Shown here: one piece after another, positions 18,144-27,281 of the stretch
Position numbering within the stretch: position 1 is the first letter of the stretch
Layout: each line of letters begins with the position of its first letter
NCBI RefSeq assembly: GCF_008923205.2
Contig: NZ_WBMS02000002.1
Location: forward strand, 124,001-188,000
Source of the DNA: Actinomadura physcomitrii
GTDB taxonomy: Bacteria; Actinomycetota; Actinomycetes; Streptosporangiales; Streptosporangiaceae
Reading direction: 5' to 3'
Length of the DNA stretch: 64,000 nucleotides
Program-made: the position numbers and the translations under genes
Notes under the pieces: generated by a model
The model's input: only the letters and a program-made list of their open reading frames with translations
Told to the model about the DNA's origin: nothing
Databases searched by the model: none

Positions 18144-19061
18144 ATGAACCGGCGGTCGAGCAACATCTTCCGGCGCGGGTCGCGGGCGCAGGCGTCGCAG
18201 CGGCTGGCGGACGCGACGGAGACCCTTGAGCGCGCGCGCGGCCTCGACCGCACCATCCGGGTGCTGTCCACCGCCGTGCGGAGGACGCTCCGTCCCGGCC
18301 CCTTGAAGGACACCCTGCACGGCGTCCCGTTCGGGCACCCCGCGCACACACCGCTCACCGACGTGCCGATCGGCTGCTGGATGTCGTCGGCGCTCCTCGA
18401 CCTCATGCCGGGCACCGCGCGCGCCTCCCAGACCCTCGTCGCCGCCGGGCTCGCCGGGGCCGTCCCGACGGTCCTCACCGGTATCGCCGACTGGTCGGCG
18501 CTGCACCGCGAGCAGCAGCGCGTGGGGCTGGTGCACGCGTCCGCGACCGCCACCGCGAGCATGCTGTACGCGGCGTCGCTCACCGCCCGCTACCAGGGAC
18601 GGGACGGCGCCGGGAAGGCGTTCGGGTTCGCCGGGCTGACCGTGCTGCTCGGCGGCACCTACCTCGGCGGGCACCTGGCGTTCCGGCAGGCGGCGGGCGC
18701 GAGCCACGCCGACCAGACCTCCCATCTCGTCGCCACCGGCTGGCACGACCTGTGCGCCGCCGAGGACCTGCCCGATGGCTGGCCGGTGCAACGCCGGCTC
18801 GGCTACATCAGCCTGTTCGTCCTGCGCGAGGGCGACGAGATCAACGTCCTGACCGACCGGTGCAGCCACCTCGCCGGCCCGCTCCACCAGGGCCGCGTCA
18901 CGACCGACGACAACGCCGAGACCTGCATCGTGTGCCCGTGGCACGGCAGCACCTTCCGGGTCCGCGACGGCTCCGTCGTGCACGGCCCGGCGACCGCCCG
19001 CCAGCCCCACTTCGAGACGCGCGTGACGGACGGTGTCGTCCAGGTCCGCCCCGTGGGCTGA
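18144..19061 (+). CDS. DUF2231 membrane protein with C-terminal Rieske [2Fe-2S] domain
   Basis: 305 residues. The N-terminal half (about 60-190) is a DUF2231 membrane domain: HGVPFGHPAHTPLTDVPIGCWMSS, then several hydrophobic helices including GLTVLLGGTYLGGHLAF. The C-terminal ~100 residues are a Rieske domain, with CSHLAGPLHQG and CIVCPWHGSTF giving the two Cys and two His ligands. It probably passes electrons at the membrane, but no partner enzyme is adjacent. GAGGGAGGG precedes the ATG. Confidence 0.87.
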   Translation: MNRRSSNIFRRGSRAQASQRLADATETLERARGLDRTIRVLSTAVRRTLRPGPLKDTLHGVPFGHPAHTPLTDVPIGCWMSSALLDLMPGTARASQTLVAAGLAGAVPTVLTGIADWSALHREQQRVGLVHASATATASMLYAASLTARYQGRDGAGKAFGFAGLTVLLGGTYLGGHLAFRQAAGASHADQTSHLVATGWHDLCAAEDLPDGWPVQRRLGYISLFVLREGDEINVLTDRCSHLAGPLHQGRVTTDDNAETCIVCPWHGSTFRVRDGSVVHGPATARQPHFETRVTDGVVQVRPVG

Positions 19062-19150
19062 CCAGCGCTTTCTGCCCATCTGCGACGGTTCGCGAGCCCT
19101 CGTTCGGGGTATATCTCGAATATACGTTCGACGATCGGAGGTTCGCGCCG

Positions 19151-19399
19151 ATGAAGGGCGACAGGGTCGAGATCGTGATCGACGCCGGCGGCGAGGGAAC
19201 GCGGACGTACGAGGTGGTCGCCGCGCGGGCGGGCCGCCGCGTGGAGGTCGCGACCCGGCGCGGCGTGGTGGAGGTCAGCGAGGTCACCCGCACCGGCACC
19301 CCGGTCCGCACGGCCCGGTTCATGGCCAGCCGCGTGCTGGCCCTCGTCGAGTACCCGAACAGCGACACCCACCCCGACGACCCCACCCCACCCGCCTGA
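19151..19399 (+). CDS. Conserved small hypothetical protein
   Basis: 82 residues with GGAGG eight bases upstream of the ATG. It is predicted to be a small beta-barrel-like protein: VEIVIDAGGEGTRTYEVVAARAGRRVEVATRRGVVEVSEV shows alternating strands, and the tail is Pro/Asp-rich. A TATACG box near 19120 could be its -10. No known family recognised. Confidence 0.65.
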   Translation: MKGDRVEIVIDAGGEGTRTYEVVAARAGRRVEVATRRGVVEVSEVTRTGTPVRTARFMASRVLALVEYPNSDTHPDDPTPPA

Positions 19400-19407
19400 A
19401 CCCTCAA

Positions 19408-20181
19408 CTACCGCAATAGATTTACTATCGCCACCACACCGACGACGACGATGACGCCGCGTAGGACCAGGGGCGGGATGCGGCGGCCCACCTTGGCGCC
19501 GATGAAGCCGCCGACGGTGGAGCCCGCCGCGATGAGCAGGACCGCCCACCAGTTGATGCCGGTGTCGCCCCACAGCCAGGTGGCGATGAAGATGAGCGCC
19601 GCGGTGCCGTTGACGATGGCGGACAGCACGTTCTTGCTCGCGTTGAGCCGCTGGAGGTCGTCGTCCAGCATGATGCCGAGCAGCGCGATCAGCACGATGC
19701 CCTGGGCGGCGCCGAAGTAGCCGCCGTACATGCCGGCGAGGAGCACGCCGAGCCACAGCAGCGGCCCGCCGTGCGGGTGGCCGCCGCCGTCCTCGCGACG
19801 GCGCCGGATCCAGCCCTGGAGCCGCGGCTGCACGACCACGAGCACCAGCGCGATGACGATCAGGATCGGGACGATGAACTTGAACGCGGCGGCGGGCAGG
19901 CCGAGCAGCAGCAGCGCGCCGATCACCGCGCCGGTCAGCGACGCGCTGCCGAGCCGCAGCAGCCGGGCGCGCTGCCCCTTCAACTCGGCGCGGTACCCGT
20001 AGGCGCCGGTCACGCCGCCGGGGACGAGGCCGATGTTGTTGGACACGTTCGCCACGACGGGCACGTAGCCGAGCGCGACCAGGGTCGGGAACGTGATCAG
20101 GGAGCCGGACCCGACGACGGTGTTGATGCCTCCGGCGGCGACCCCGGCCGCGAACACGGCGGCCGCGTCCAGCAGGTTCAA
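19408..20181 (-). CDS. TauE/SafE-family sulfite/anion permease
   Basis: 257 residues from a TTG. Eight or so hydrophobic helices carry TauE signatures: GGINTVVGSGSLITFPTLVALG near the start, NVSNNIGLVPGGVTGAYGYR, GMYGGYFGAAQGI and NASKNVLSAIVNGTAALIFI. It is a predicted inner-membrane exporter of sulfite, sulfoacetate or similar anions. No sulfur-metabolism gene is adjacent to confirm the substrate. Confidence 0.88.
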   Translation of the reverse strand: MNLLDAAAVFAAGVAAGGINTVVGSGSLITFPTLVALGYVPVVANVSNNIGLVPGGVTGAYGYRAELKGQRARLLRLGSASLTGAVIGALLLLGLPAAAFKFIVPILIVIALVLVVVQPRLQGWIRRRREDGGGHPHGGPLLWLGVLLAGMYGGYFGAAQGIVLIALLGIMLDDDLQRLNASKNVLSAIVNGTAALIFIATWLWGDTGINWWAVLLIAAGSTVGGFIGAKVGRRIPPLVLRGVIVVVGVVAIVNLLR

Positions 20182-20306
20182 AAGGGTCCCATCTCGGCGC
20201 TAGCGGTTGGCAACGGCGCTCATGATGGTAGGGACAGTGCAGCTCAGGACGGCAATGGGGGTGCCCGTTGCGTGGTGGTCGGCCGGTAACGGCGGGCCGG
20301 CGGCGA

Positions 20307-21095
20307 TCAGCGGACGGCGCGCGCGTACCAGCGCCCGCCCTGCCGTTCGATGGTGAGCGGCAGGCCGAAGCAGGCCGTCAGGTGCTCGGCGGTGAACACC
20401 TCGTCGACCTTGCCCTGCGCGACGATCTCGCCCTTGCGCAGCAGCAGCGCGTGGGTGAAGCCGTCGGGGACCTCCTCGACGTGGTGGGTGACCATCGCCA
20501 TCGTCGGTGAGGTGGGGTCGTCGGCGAGGGCGGCGAGCCGGGAGACGAGGTCCTCGCGGCCGCCGAGGTCGAGGCCGGCGGCGGGCTCGTCCAGCAGCAG
20601 CAGCTCCGGGTCGGGCATCAGCGCGCGGGCGATCTGCACGCGCTTGCGCTCGCCCTCGGACAGGGTGGTGAACGTCCGGCTCATCAGCTCGGCGCAGCCG
20701 AGCTGGTCGAGCAGGGCGACGGCGCGGCTGACGTCGGTGGAGTCGTACTCCTCCTGCCAGCGGCCGAGGATCGCGTAGGAGGCGGTCAGCACCAGGTCGA
20801 TGACCTTCTCGCCGGCGGGGACCTTCTCGGCGAGCGCGGTGCTGGCGAGGCCGATGCGGGGCCGCAGCTCGAAGACGTCGGTGCGGCCGAGCTCCTCCTC
20901 CAGGATCTCCACCGAGCCCTCGGTGGGGTGCATCATCGCGGCGGCGATCTGCAGCAGCGTCGTCTTGCCCGCCCCGTTGGGGCCGACGACGACCCACCGC
21001 TCGCCCTCGTTCACCGTCCACGTGACATCGCGCAGCAGGGCCGAGCCCCCGCGCCTGACCCCGACTCCGCGGAGCTGAAGTACCTCGCCGGCCAT
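20307..21095 (-). CDS. ABC transporter ATP-binding protein
   Basis: 262 residues. Walker A is GPNGAGKT, the signature is LSEGERKR, Walker B is LLLLDEP and the switch His is in VTHHVEE. The sequence resembles the ModF/YlmA-type stand-alone ATPases (IDLVLTASYAILGRWQEEYDS). No permease gene lies beside it, so it may act in a non-transport role. A perfect palindrome CCGGTCCGGACCGG (21135-21148) lies just upstream. Confidence 0.88.
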   Translation of the reverse strand: MAGEVLQLRGVGVRRGGSALLRDVTWTVNEGERWVVVGPNGAGKTTLLQIAAAMMHPTEGSVEILEEELGRTDVFELRPRIGLASTALAEKVPAGEKVIDLVLTASYAILGRWQEEYDSTDVSRAVALLDQLGCAELMSRTFTTLSEGERKRVQIARALMPDPELLLLDEPAAGLDLGGREDLVSRLAALADDPTSPTMAMVTHHVEEVPDGFTHALLLRKGEIVAQGKVDEVFTAEHLTACFGLPLTIERQGGRWYARAVR

Positions 21096-21134
21096 CGCGC
21101 GCCTTCGTCCCCATTCCCGGTGATCCCACCGGTC

Positions 21135-21148
21135 CCGGTCCGGACCGG
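21135..21148. promoter_or_regulatory. Perfect 14-base palindrome in a divergent promoter region
   Basis: CCGGTCCGGACCGG sits 40 bases before the ABC ATPase start and about 175 bases before the divergent gene. It could be an operator; GC-rich palindromes also arise by chance in such DNA. Confidence 0.3.
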
Positions 21149-21322
21149 TCCGTTGTCCAGGAAAGAACCTATGCGATGCCGGGCCTCCGCCGCCCCCCGG
21201 CTCCCCGCGGAGGCGGGCCGTCCGGCCGGCGCCGGAAGGCAGGAACGTCGTGCGGGCCCGATGGCACCGGCGATCCGAGCGCTTATGGTGGATCGCATGT
21301 CCATTGGGGAGTGTCGGGCGCG

Positions 21323-22093
21323 ATGAGCTCGGACGGGATGAGCAGGGACGTGGCGACCGCGCTGGTCGCGTGGGGCAATGCGTGGCTGACCGGCAGCGTC
21401 GGCCTGGACGAGGCGGTGGACGCGGTCGAGAAGGCGGCGGGCCCGCAGATCCTCGGCGGGGAGCCCGCCGAGGTGACGCTGCGCCGCGGGCTCGGCGACC
21501 TGCGCGTCGGCGGGCTGACCGCGCTGCGGCTGGCGCTGCCCGAGCCGGGCGACCCGCTGGGGCTGACGGGTCCCGCCGAGTTCAACCGGTCCGCGATCGA
21601 CGCGGGCGCGGCGGTCGTCGCGCTGCTCGGCGACCGGGCGATCGGGCTGGTCCCGGAGGAGGACCGGCGCGGCTCGTCCTATGTCGGGGTGCGGTGGACG
21701 ACGCACGACGCGTCCGCGAACCCGCCGGACGTGCCGGGCCTGGCGGACGCCGACCGGCAGCTGACGCTGGCGATGCGGGACGCGACGGAAGCGCTGCTGG
21801 CGGTGGACGACGTGTCCGGGGTGCCGCCGGAGATCGCGGACGCGCTGGTCGACCTGCGCGATCCGCACCGCGGCGACCATCCGCTGGCGCCCGGGTACCC
21901 GCCGCGCGCGCACCGGGTGGCGGCGCTGGCGGGCCGGCTGGCCCTCGTCGTGGACCTGGCGCGGCGGATGGACGAGCGCGGCCTCACCGCCGACCAGATG
22001 CGCCGCCGGAGCGAGGCGCTGCGGCTGCTCGACCGGGCGGTGCGGCGGGCGCGGGTCGCGGCGTGCAACAGCGCGTTCGATCCCGTCCCGTAG
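21323..22093 (+). CDS. Conserved actinobacterial hypothetical protein
   Basis: 256 residues, soluble and rich in helices, opening MSSDGMSRDVATALVAWGNAWLTG. Mid-protein LGLTGPAEFNRSAIDAGAAVVAL and LVDLRDPHRGDHPLAPGYPPRAHRVAALA are distinctive but not assignable. The ATG at 21323 lies soon after GGGAGTG. It is divergent from the ABC ATPase. Function unknown. Confidence 0.72.
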   Translation: MSSDGMSRDVATALVAWGNAWLTGSVGLDEAVDAVEKAAGPQILGGEPAEVTLRRGLGDLRVGGLTALRLALPEPGDPLGLTGPAEFNRSAIDAGAAVVALLGDRAIGLVPEEDRRGSSYVGVRWTTHDASANPPDVPGLADADRQLTLAMRDATEALLAVDDVSGVPPEIADALVDLRDPHRGDHPLAPGYPPRAHRVAALAGRLALVVDLARRMDERGLTADQMRRRSEALRLLDRAVRRARVAACNSAFDPVP

Positions 22094-22134
22094 GCGCCCG
22101 TTCCGGCGCGGTGATGAGAACGTGCCAAAAGGGA

Positions 22135-22166
22135 AAGCGGGACGTCCCCGCAGGGACGCCCCGCTT
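22135..22166. terminator. Bidirectional hairpin terminator
   Basis: AAGCGGGACGTCCC and GGGACGCCCCGCTT form a 14-base-pair stem (one mismatch) around a 4-base loop. It is flanked by an A-run on one side. It sits between the convergent hypothetical and RDD genes and would serve both. Confidence 0.7.
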
Positions 22167-22183
22167 CACCGCGCCGCGCGTGT

Positions 22184-22924
22184 TCAGCTGCGGACGACGA
22201 GGGTGTTGCAGATCTTGTCGGCGAAGGTCTGCCTGCGCTCGTCCCACAGCGGCCAGAGGTAGCCGAGGTAGCACACCGCACCGTCGAGGATGTGCGCGAG
22301 CTTGCGGGCGACGGCCATGCCGAAGCCGATCGGCTGACCGGTCTGCGCGCCGATCAGCCGGGTGCCCATCTGGCGCTTGCCGATGGACTGGCCGGTGGTG
22401 CCCTCCTGGTAGCAGATCCACAGGAAGACGCCGATCCAGATGGCGATGCCGATGATCATGAACAGCGCGCCGAGGACGGCCGCGCCGCTGCCCGCGCTTG
22501 CCAGCAGGTTGCCCAGCAGCCAGAGCACGAAGAACGGGACGATGGCGATCAGGTAGTCGATGATGAAGCTACCGGCACGCGAGCCCCACTGCGCCAGCTG
22601 GCCGGTCGAGCCGTAGTGGTGGTGGTGCACCTCCTGGTACGCCGGCTGCGCCGGGGCGGGCGCCGGCTGGGCGCCGTAGGCGGGCGGCGCGGCGGGCGGC
22701 TGGCCGTAGCCCGGCTGCGCCGCAGGCTGGCCGTAGCCCGGCTGCGCGGGGGGCTGGCCGTAGCCCGGCTGCGCCGGAGGCTGACCGTAGCCCGGCTGCG
22801 CCGGAGGCTGACCGTAACCGGGCTGGGCCGGGGGCTGGCCGTAACCGGGCTGCTGTTGCCCGTACCCGGGCTGCTGTTGCCCGTAGCCCGGCTGCTGACC
22901 GTACGGGTCGTAGGGGTTACCCAC
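22184..22924 (-). CDS. RDD-family membrane protein with Gly-Tyr-Gln-Pro repeats
   Basis: 246 residues from a GTG with AAGGAGC close upstream. The N-terminal ~110 residues are a low-complexity tail made of PGYGQQQ and PGYGQPPAQ units. The C-terminal RDD domain has three helices with WGSRAGSFIIDYLIAIVPF, GQSIGKRQMGTRLI and a final region ending WDERRQTFADKICNTLVV. Such tails probably mediate protein contacts on the cytoplasmic face. The repeat is also visible in DNA (about 22650-22915), so slippage variation is likely. Confidence 0.87.
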   Translation of the reverse strand: MGNPYDPYGQQPGYGQQQPGYGQQQPGYGQPPAQPGYGQPPAQPGYGQPPAQPGYGQPPAQPGYGQPAAQPGYGQPPAAPPAYGAQPAPAPAQPAYQEVHHHHYGSTGQLAQWGSRAGSFIIDYLIAIVPFFVLWLLGNLLASAGSGAAVLGALFMIIGIAIWIGVFLWICYQEGTTGQSIGKRQMGTRLIGAQTGQPIGFGMAVARKLAHILDGAVCYLGYLWPLWDERRQTFADKICNTLVVRS

Positions 22925-23012
22925 ACTTGCTCCTTATTGATTGACCCTGTGGATGTGTGACGCCCGCCGGACCCGGAGGGCTCCGCAAGTCTGACCGACG
23001 ATCGACCGCGGC

Positions 23013-23462
23013 TCAAACCCGCAGAACACCGAACCGGACGAGCTGCCACAGCTCCGACCCGATGAGGGCGGCGCCGAGCATTCGGGCACGGGTCTTCGGC
23101 TGGAGTGCCCACCACCGTGCTCCCAGCCCCAGGGGGGCGAGGGCGACGGCGGCCGCACCGGTCAGGGCCAGCGGGTTCGCGAGCGCGCCGCGGACCGGAT
23201 GGCCCCCGCCCGACTCGATGAACACGGTGGTCCCCCCGCACAGGGGACACGGGAGACCGGTGAGCGCCCGCAGGGGGCAGAGCACGCCGGGGTCGTGGAA
23301 ACGGTGGACGCATGAAGCGGCGACGGCCGCAACGGCCATCGCCGCAACGCGCAGCAGCACACCTTGTGGGCCGTGCCGCGCTGCGGTGAGAGTCCGGCTG
23401 GCGAGCCGGCCGAGCGCACCGTCCGGTGCACCGGCGGCCGCCGCCCCGGGCGCTCCCCCCAA
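23013..23462 (-). CDS. DUF2752 membrane protein
   Basis: About 149 residues with a predicted TTG start; no ATG or GTG is available near the N-terminus, so the start is uncertain. The DUF2752 hallmark CPLRALTGLPCPLCGGTT is present, followed by hydrophobic helices. Its position immediately behind the RDD gene suggests a short membrane-protein operon. Function unknown. Confidence 0.75.
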   Translation of the reverse strand: MGGAPGAAAAGAPDGALGRLASRTLTAARHGPQGVLLRVAAMAVAAVAASCVHRFHDPGVLCPLRALTGLPCPLCGGTTVFIESGGGHPVRGALANPLALTGAAAVALAPLGLGARWWALQPKTRARMLGAALIGSELWQLVRFGVLRV

Positions 23463-23721
23463 CGAATCCTCCGCCTCGAAGACAAACGGCTGAGTGACCC
23501 GTATACCGGGTTCACCCGGAGGCGGGTCAAGTGCGGGCCACGATCCGCGACGCGACCGTTACCGAGGGCACGCTGAGACCACCTCGGGAGCAAGACTAGG
23601 ACAAACAGCCAGCTATGCGGGCAGACTTCAGGGTTACGGCCGCCACGAATCACGTCGCGAGCAGCAGGGAAACGCGACGGACGGGCGGCTACCGGCGGCC
23701 GCTGACGCGGCCGCGCGGGGG
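23463..23721. other. Intergenic region with a small palindrome
   Basis: No gene is seen. ACCCG-TATAC-CGGGT (23497-23511) is a perfect inverted repeat 35 bases before the DUF2752 start; its TATAC core could be part of a -10 box on the minus strand. Confidence 0.35.
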
Positions 23722-24507
23722 TCAGGACTGCGCCGCCGCGCCGACGGTAAGGGGGCCGCTCGCGTCGGAGTGGTACTCCGCCTCGACGACGTCCGCCACC
23801 ACCGCGGTGATGTTGTCGGGGCCGCCGTTGGCCCGCGCCTCCTCGATCAGCGCGGCGACGGCGCGCTGCGGGTCCGCCTCCGCGGACAGCAGCTCGTAGA
23901 TCCGCTGCGCCTCGACCGGGCCGCACAGGCCGTCCGAGCAGAGCAGGTAGCGGTCGCCGAGCCGCGCCTCGCGCAGCCGCAGGTCGGGCTCGCGGTCGTC
24001 CCGCCCGTCCAGCACCCGGTACAGCACGTGCGACAGCCGCGACGTCTCGGCGGGGTCGGCGGTCTGGCCCGCCTGCTCCGCCTCCGCCTTCAGCAGCTCG
24101 TCCATCGTGTGGTCCTGGGTCATCTGGAACAGCTCGCCGTCGCGCAGCAGGTAGCCGCGGGAGTCGCCGATGTGCGCCAGGGCCACCGACTCGCCCGACC
24201 ACAGCATCGCGGTGAGCGTGGTGCCCATCCGGCTCAGGTCGGGCCGCTCCTCGCGGACGATGCGCAACTTCTCGTTGGCCTCGGCGACCGCGCGGCCGAG
24301 GCTCTCGACCAGATCGTCACCATGGGCGCCGGTGTCCAGCGAGCGCAGCGAGTCGATGACGGTCGAGCTCGCGACCTCGCCGCCCGCATAGCCGCCCATG
24401 CCGTCCGCGACCGCGATCAACCGTGCACCGGCGTAGCCCGAGTCCTCGTTGTTCTCTCGGTTGCACCCGATGTCACTGCCTGCTGCGTACCTGATTGCTA
24501 CGTTCAT
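23722..24507 (-). CDS. PP2C-family Ser/Thr protein phosphatase
   Basis: 261 residues. PPM/PP2C metal-binding motifs run in order: GCNRENNEDS, AVADGMGGYAGGE, MGTTLTAML, AHIGDSRGYLLRDG, LLCSDGLCG and ARANGGPDNITAVV. No transmembrane segment is evident, so it is soluble, resembling PstP's catalytic domain. It would reverse Ser/Thr phosphorylation, a fitting partner for the many kinases in the window, though it is not next to any of them. Confidence 0.93.
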   Translation of the reverse strand: MNVAIRYAAGSDIGCNRENNEDSGYAGARLIAVADGMGGYAGGEVASSTVIDSLRSLDTGAHGDDLVESLGRAVAEANEKLRIVREERPDLSRMGTTLTAMLWSGESVALAHIGDSRGYLLRDGELFQMTQDHTMDELLKAEAEQAGQTADPAETSRLSHVLYRVLDGRDDREPDLRLREARLGDRYLLCSDGLCGPVEAQRIYELLSAEADPQRAVAALIEEARANGGPDNITAVVADVVEAEYHSDASGPLTVGAAAQS

Positions 24508-24543
24508 ACCGATTTCGATGACGATCCTGTCAGAGGAGTTGTA

Positions 24544-25266
24544 TCACTCACGAGCGGCCTCCCCGGCCCGGTCCGCGCCATCCCGGCCGGCACCGTCCCG
24601 GGCGCTGCCGTCCCGCCCGATGCCGTGCCGGACGGCGTAGAGCGCCGCCTGCGTCCGATCCTGCACTCCCAGTTTCATGAGCAGATTACTGACGTGCGTC
24701 TTGACCGTCTTCTCCGAGACCACGAGCGCGCGGGCGATCTCCCGGTTGGACCTGCCGCGCGCGATGTGCACGAGCACCTCCCGTTCCCGTTCGGTGAGCG
24801 CGCCGAGGCCGCGGCCGGCCGGCTCGCGCCCCGAGTCCGCGCGCACCATCGCCTCCGCCGCGTCCGGCGCGAACAGCACATGCCCGTCGTGCACCGCCCT
24901 GATCGCCTGGACGAGGGCGCGCGGGTCCACGTCCTTGTACAGGTAGCCGGCCGCGCCCGCCTGCACCGCCGGCAGCACGTGCCCGCGCTCGGTGACGCTG
25001 GTCAGGATCAGCACCCGCGCCCCCACCCCTCGAGCCCGCAACTCCGTCAGCGCGGTCACGCCGTCGGCGCCCGGCATCTTGAGGTCCATCAGCACGATAT
25101 CGGGCTTCAGCGATTCGGCCAGCGTCACCGCCGACGTGCCGTCCGCGGCCTCGCCGACCACCTCGATGTCGTCCTGGATGCCGAGGAACGTGCGCAGCCC
25201 CTGCCGGACGACCGGATGGTCGTCGGCGATCAGCACCCGGATCGGCGGCGCGGGCGGCGGCGTCAC
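24544..25266 (-). CDS. NarL/LuxR-type response regulator
   Basis: 240 residues from a GTG that overlaps the kinase stop by four bases (GTGA). The receiver domain has IADDHPVVRQG, the phospho-accepting Asp in VLMDLKMPG, and a Lys in YLYKDVDP. The C-terminal helix-turn-helix reads LTEREREVLVHIARGRSNREIARALVVSEKTVKTHVSNLLMKL. A charged Arg/Asp/Gly-rich tail follows, unusual in length. It pairs with the upstream histidine kinase. Confidence 0.92.
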   Translation of the reverse strand: MTPPPAPPIRVLIADDHPVVRQGLRTFLGIQDDIEVVGEAADGTSAVTLAESLKPDIVLMDLKMPGADGVTALTELRARGVGARVLILTSVTERGHVLPAVQAGAAGYLYKDVDPRALVQAIRAVHDGHVLFAPDAAEAMVRADSGREPAGRGLGALTEREREVLVHIARGRSNREIARALVVSEKTVKTHVSNLLMKLGVQDRTQAALYAVRHGIGRDGSARDGAGRDGADRAGEAARE

Positions 25267-26402
25267 AGCGGCACCTCCAGCCGGACCGTCGTGCCGCGCC
25301 CCGGGCCCGCGTCGATGGCGAACGTCCCGCCGATCGAGCACGCCCGGTCGCGCATGGACGCCAGGCCGAGCCCGCCCTGCTGGTCGCCGTCGGACGCCGC
25401 GAACCCCGTCCCGTCGTCGGCGACCTCCAGCACGGCGCTGCCGTCCAGCACGCGCAGGCTCACCTCGACCGTCCGCGCCCCGGCGTGTCGCAGCGCGTTG
25501 TAGACGGCCTCCTGCGCGATCCGCAGCACGGCCGCCTCCTGTTCGTCCGGCAGGACGACCGGTTCGGCGGCGGTGAACCGGACGGCGGTCTCGTGCGCCC
25601 GGTCCAGCACCTCGGCGTGCTTGCGCAGCGACGCGACGAGCCCGTCGGCGAGGTCGGCGGGGCGCAGCTCGAAGATGACCGCGCGCAGCTCGGCGAGCGC
25701 GTCGGCGGCGAGCCGCTCCACCTGCTCCAGCTCCTCCACGGTCCGCTTGGGGTCGCGCTCGGCGAGCGCGGCCGCGGTGCGCGCCGTCAGCCGCAGCGAG
25801 AACAGCTTCTGCGCGACGGCGTCGTGCAGCTCGCGGGCCAGCCGGCTGCGCTCGGCGACGACCGTCAGCTCGCGGTTGTGCTCGTACAGCCGGGCGTTGG
25901 TGATCGCGATCGCGGCGTGCGCGGCGAACAGCGCGAGCAGGTCCTGGTCGTCCTGCGTGAACCCGCCGGGCCGCTTCTTGTTCGCCAGGAAGATGATGCC
26001 GAGGACGTCCTCCCCGTCCTTGATCGGCACGCCGAGGAAGTCCTTCAGCACCGGATGCGCGACGGGCCAGCCCTCGAACTCCGGCTCGCGGCGGATGTCG
26101 GCCAGCCGCTTCGGCGTGTCGCCGCGCAGCATCGCCGCGAGCATGCCGTGCTGGCGGGGCAGCGGGCCGATCCGCTCCCAGTCCTCGTCGGACACGCCCT
26201 CGACCACGAACTCGGCGAACGACCCCTCGTCGTCGGGCACGCCGAGCGCCGCGTAGCGGGCGTCCAGCAGCCGCGCCGCGGCCCGGACGATCACCTGCAG
26301 CACCTCGTGGACCGACAGGTGGCGGGTGACGGCGAGCACGGCGGAGCTCACCGCGTGCAGGGTCGCGCCCTGTCCGGCTCCGAGCCCTTCCGCCTCGCCC
26401 AT
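25263..26402 (-). CDS. GAF-domain sensor histidine kinase
   Basis: 379 residues. An N-terminal GAF domain (about 25-175; FLGVPIKDGEDVLGIIFLANK) is followed by a HisKA_3 dimerisation domain with the phosphorylated His in RLARELHDAVAQKLFSL and an ATPase with NALRHAGA, EVADDGTGF and GLGLASMRDRA. There is no transmembrane helix, so it senses a cytoplasmic signal, like DevS/NarX-type soluble kinases. It is coupled to the response regulator downstream. Confidence 0.92.
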   Translation of the reverse strand: MGEAEGLGAGQGATLHAVSSAVLAVTRHLSVHEVLQVIVRAAARLLDARYAALGVPDDEGSFAEFVVEGVSDEDWERIGPLPRQHGMLAAMLRGDTPKRLADIRREPEFEGWPVAHPVLKDFLGVPIKDGEDVLGIIFLANKKRPGGFTQDDQDLLALFAAHAAIAITNARLYEHNRELTVVAERSRLARELHDAVAQKLFSLRLTARTAAALAERDPKRTVEELEQVERLAADALAELRAVIFELRPADLADGLVASLRKHAEVLDRAHETAVRFTAAEPVVLPDEQEAAVLRIAQEAVYNALRHAGARTVEVSLRVLDGSAVLEVADDGTGFAASDGDQQGGLGLASMRDRACSIGGTFAIDAGPGRGTTVRLEVPL

Positions 26403-26591
26403 TCCGGCCCCTCGCCTCCCCCCTCACGCGCCGTTCATGGCGCACATGTGAAGACCGTACTCGGTTTTGCCCCCGGCCCTCCGGACGCGGGCACCGGCGA
26501 AGGGGGCCGTCGGTCCTACGACCATTTGCGGAGCGGGCCCGGGGGCCGATGGCCGATGCCGGACCGCGGCCCGATTCCTAGCGTCGAAGGC

Positions 26592-27281
26592 ATGAAGACG
26601 GCCGCTGGAAAGACAGCATTGATCACCGGAGGGTCCCGGGGGCTCGGGCGGGCGCTGGCCCGCGCGCTCGCCGCGGACGGCTGGACGCTCGTCATCGACG
26701 GCCGGGACGCGGCCGCGCTGGGGACGGCGGCCCGCGAGATCGGCGGCGACGTCACCGCGGTCCCCGGGGACGTCGCCGACGCAGCGCACCGCGCCGACCT
26801 CGCCCGCGCCGTGTCCGGCGGGCTCGACCTGCTCGTCAACAACGCGAGCACCCTCGGCACGACGCCGCTGCCGCGGCTCGCCGACCAGCCCGTCGCCGAC
26901 CTCGCCGCGACGTACGCGACGAACGTCCTCGCGCCGCTCGCGCTGATCCAGGCCGTCCTGCCGGCGCTGCGGGACCGGCAGGGCGCGATCCTCAACGTCA
27001 CCTCGGACGCGGCGGTCGAGAACTACGAGACGTGGGGCGGCTACGGGTCGTCGAAGGCGGCGCTGGAGCAGCTGTCGAACGTGCTCGCGGCGGAGGAGCC
27101 GTACATCCGTGTCTGGTGGGCGGACCCGGGGGAGATGCGCACCGACATGCTGCGCGCCGCCGGCGAGGACGCCGACGCCGCGCCGCCGCCCGAGGAGGCC
27201 GCCGCCGCGTTCCACCGGCTCATCGACGGCCGTCCCGCCAGCGGCCGGTACCGCGCCGCCGACCTGACGGCCACACGATGA
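26592..27281 (+). CDS. Short-chain dehydrogenase/reductase
   Basis: 229 residues. The Rossmann motif is TGGSRGLGRA, the NNAS motif is present, and the catalytic pair is YGSSK with an upstream Ser in LNVTSDA. The C-terminus is short. Its stop overlaps the MFS start by four bases (ATGA). It is the first gene of an SDR-MFS-QueA operon, divergent from the histidine kinase. Confidence 0.9.
   Translation: MKTAAGKTALITGGSRGLGRALARALAADGWTLVIDGRDAAALGTAAREIGGDVTAVPGDVADAAHRADLARAVSGGLDLLVNNASTLGTTPLPRLADQPVADLAATYATNVLAPLALIQAVLPALRDRQGAILNVTSDAAVENYETWGGYGSSKAALEQLSNVLAAEEPYIRVWWADPGEMRTDMLRAAGEDADAAPPPEEAAAAFHRLIDGRPASGRYRAADLTATR

Noticed and set aside
22650..22915. Possible intergenic tandem repeat
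   Set aside because: The repeats encode the PGYGQ tail of the RDD protein in frame, so they are coding.
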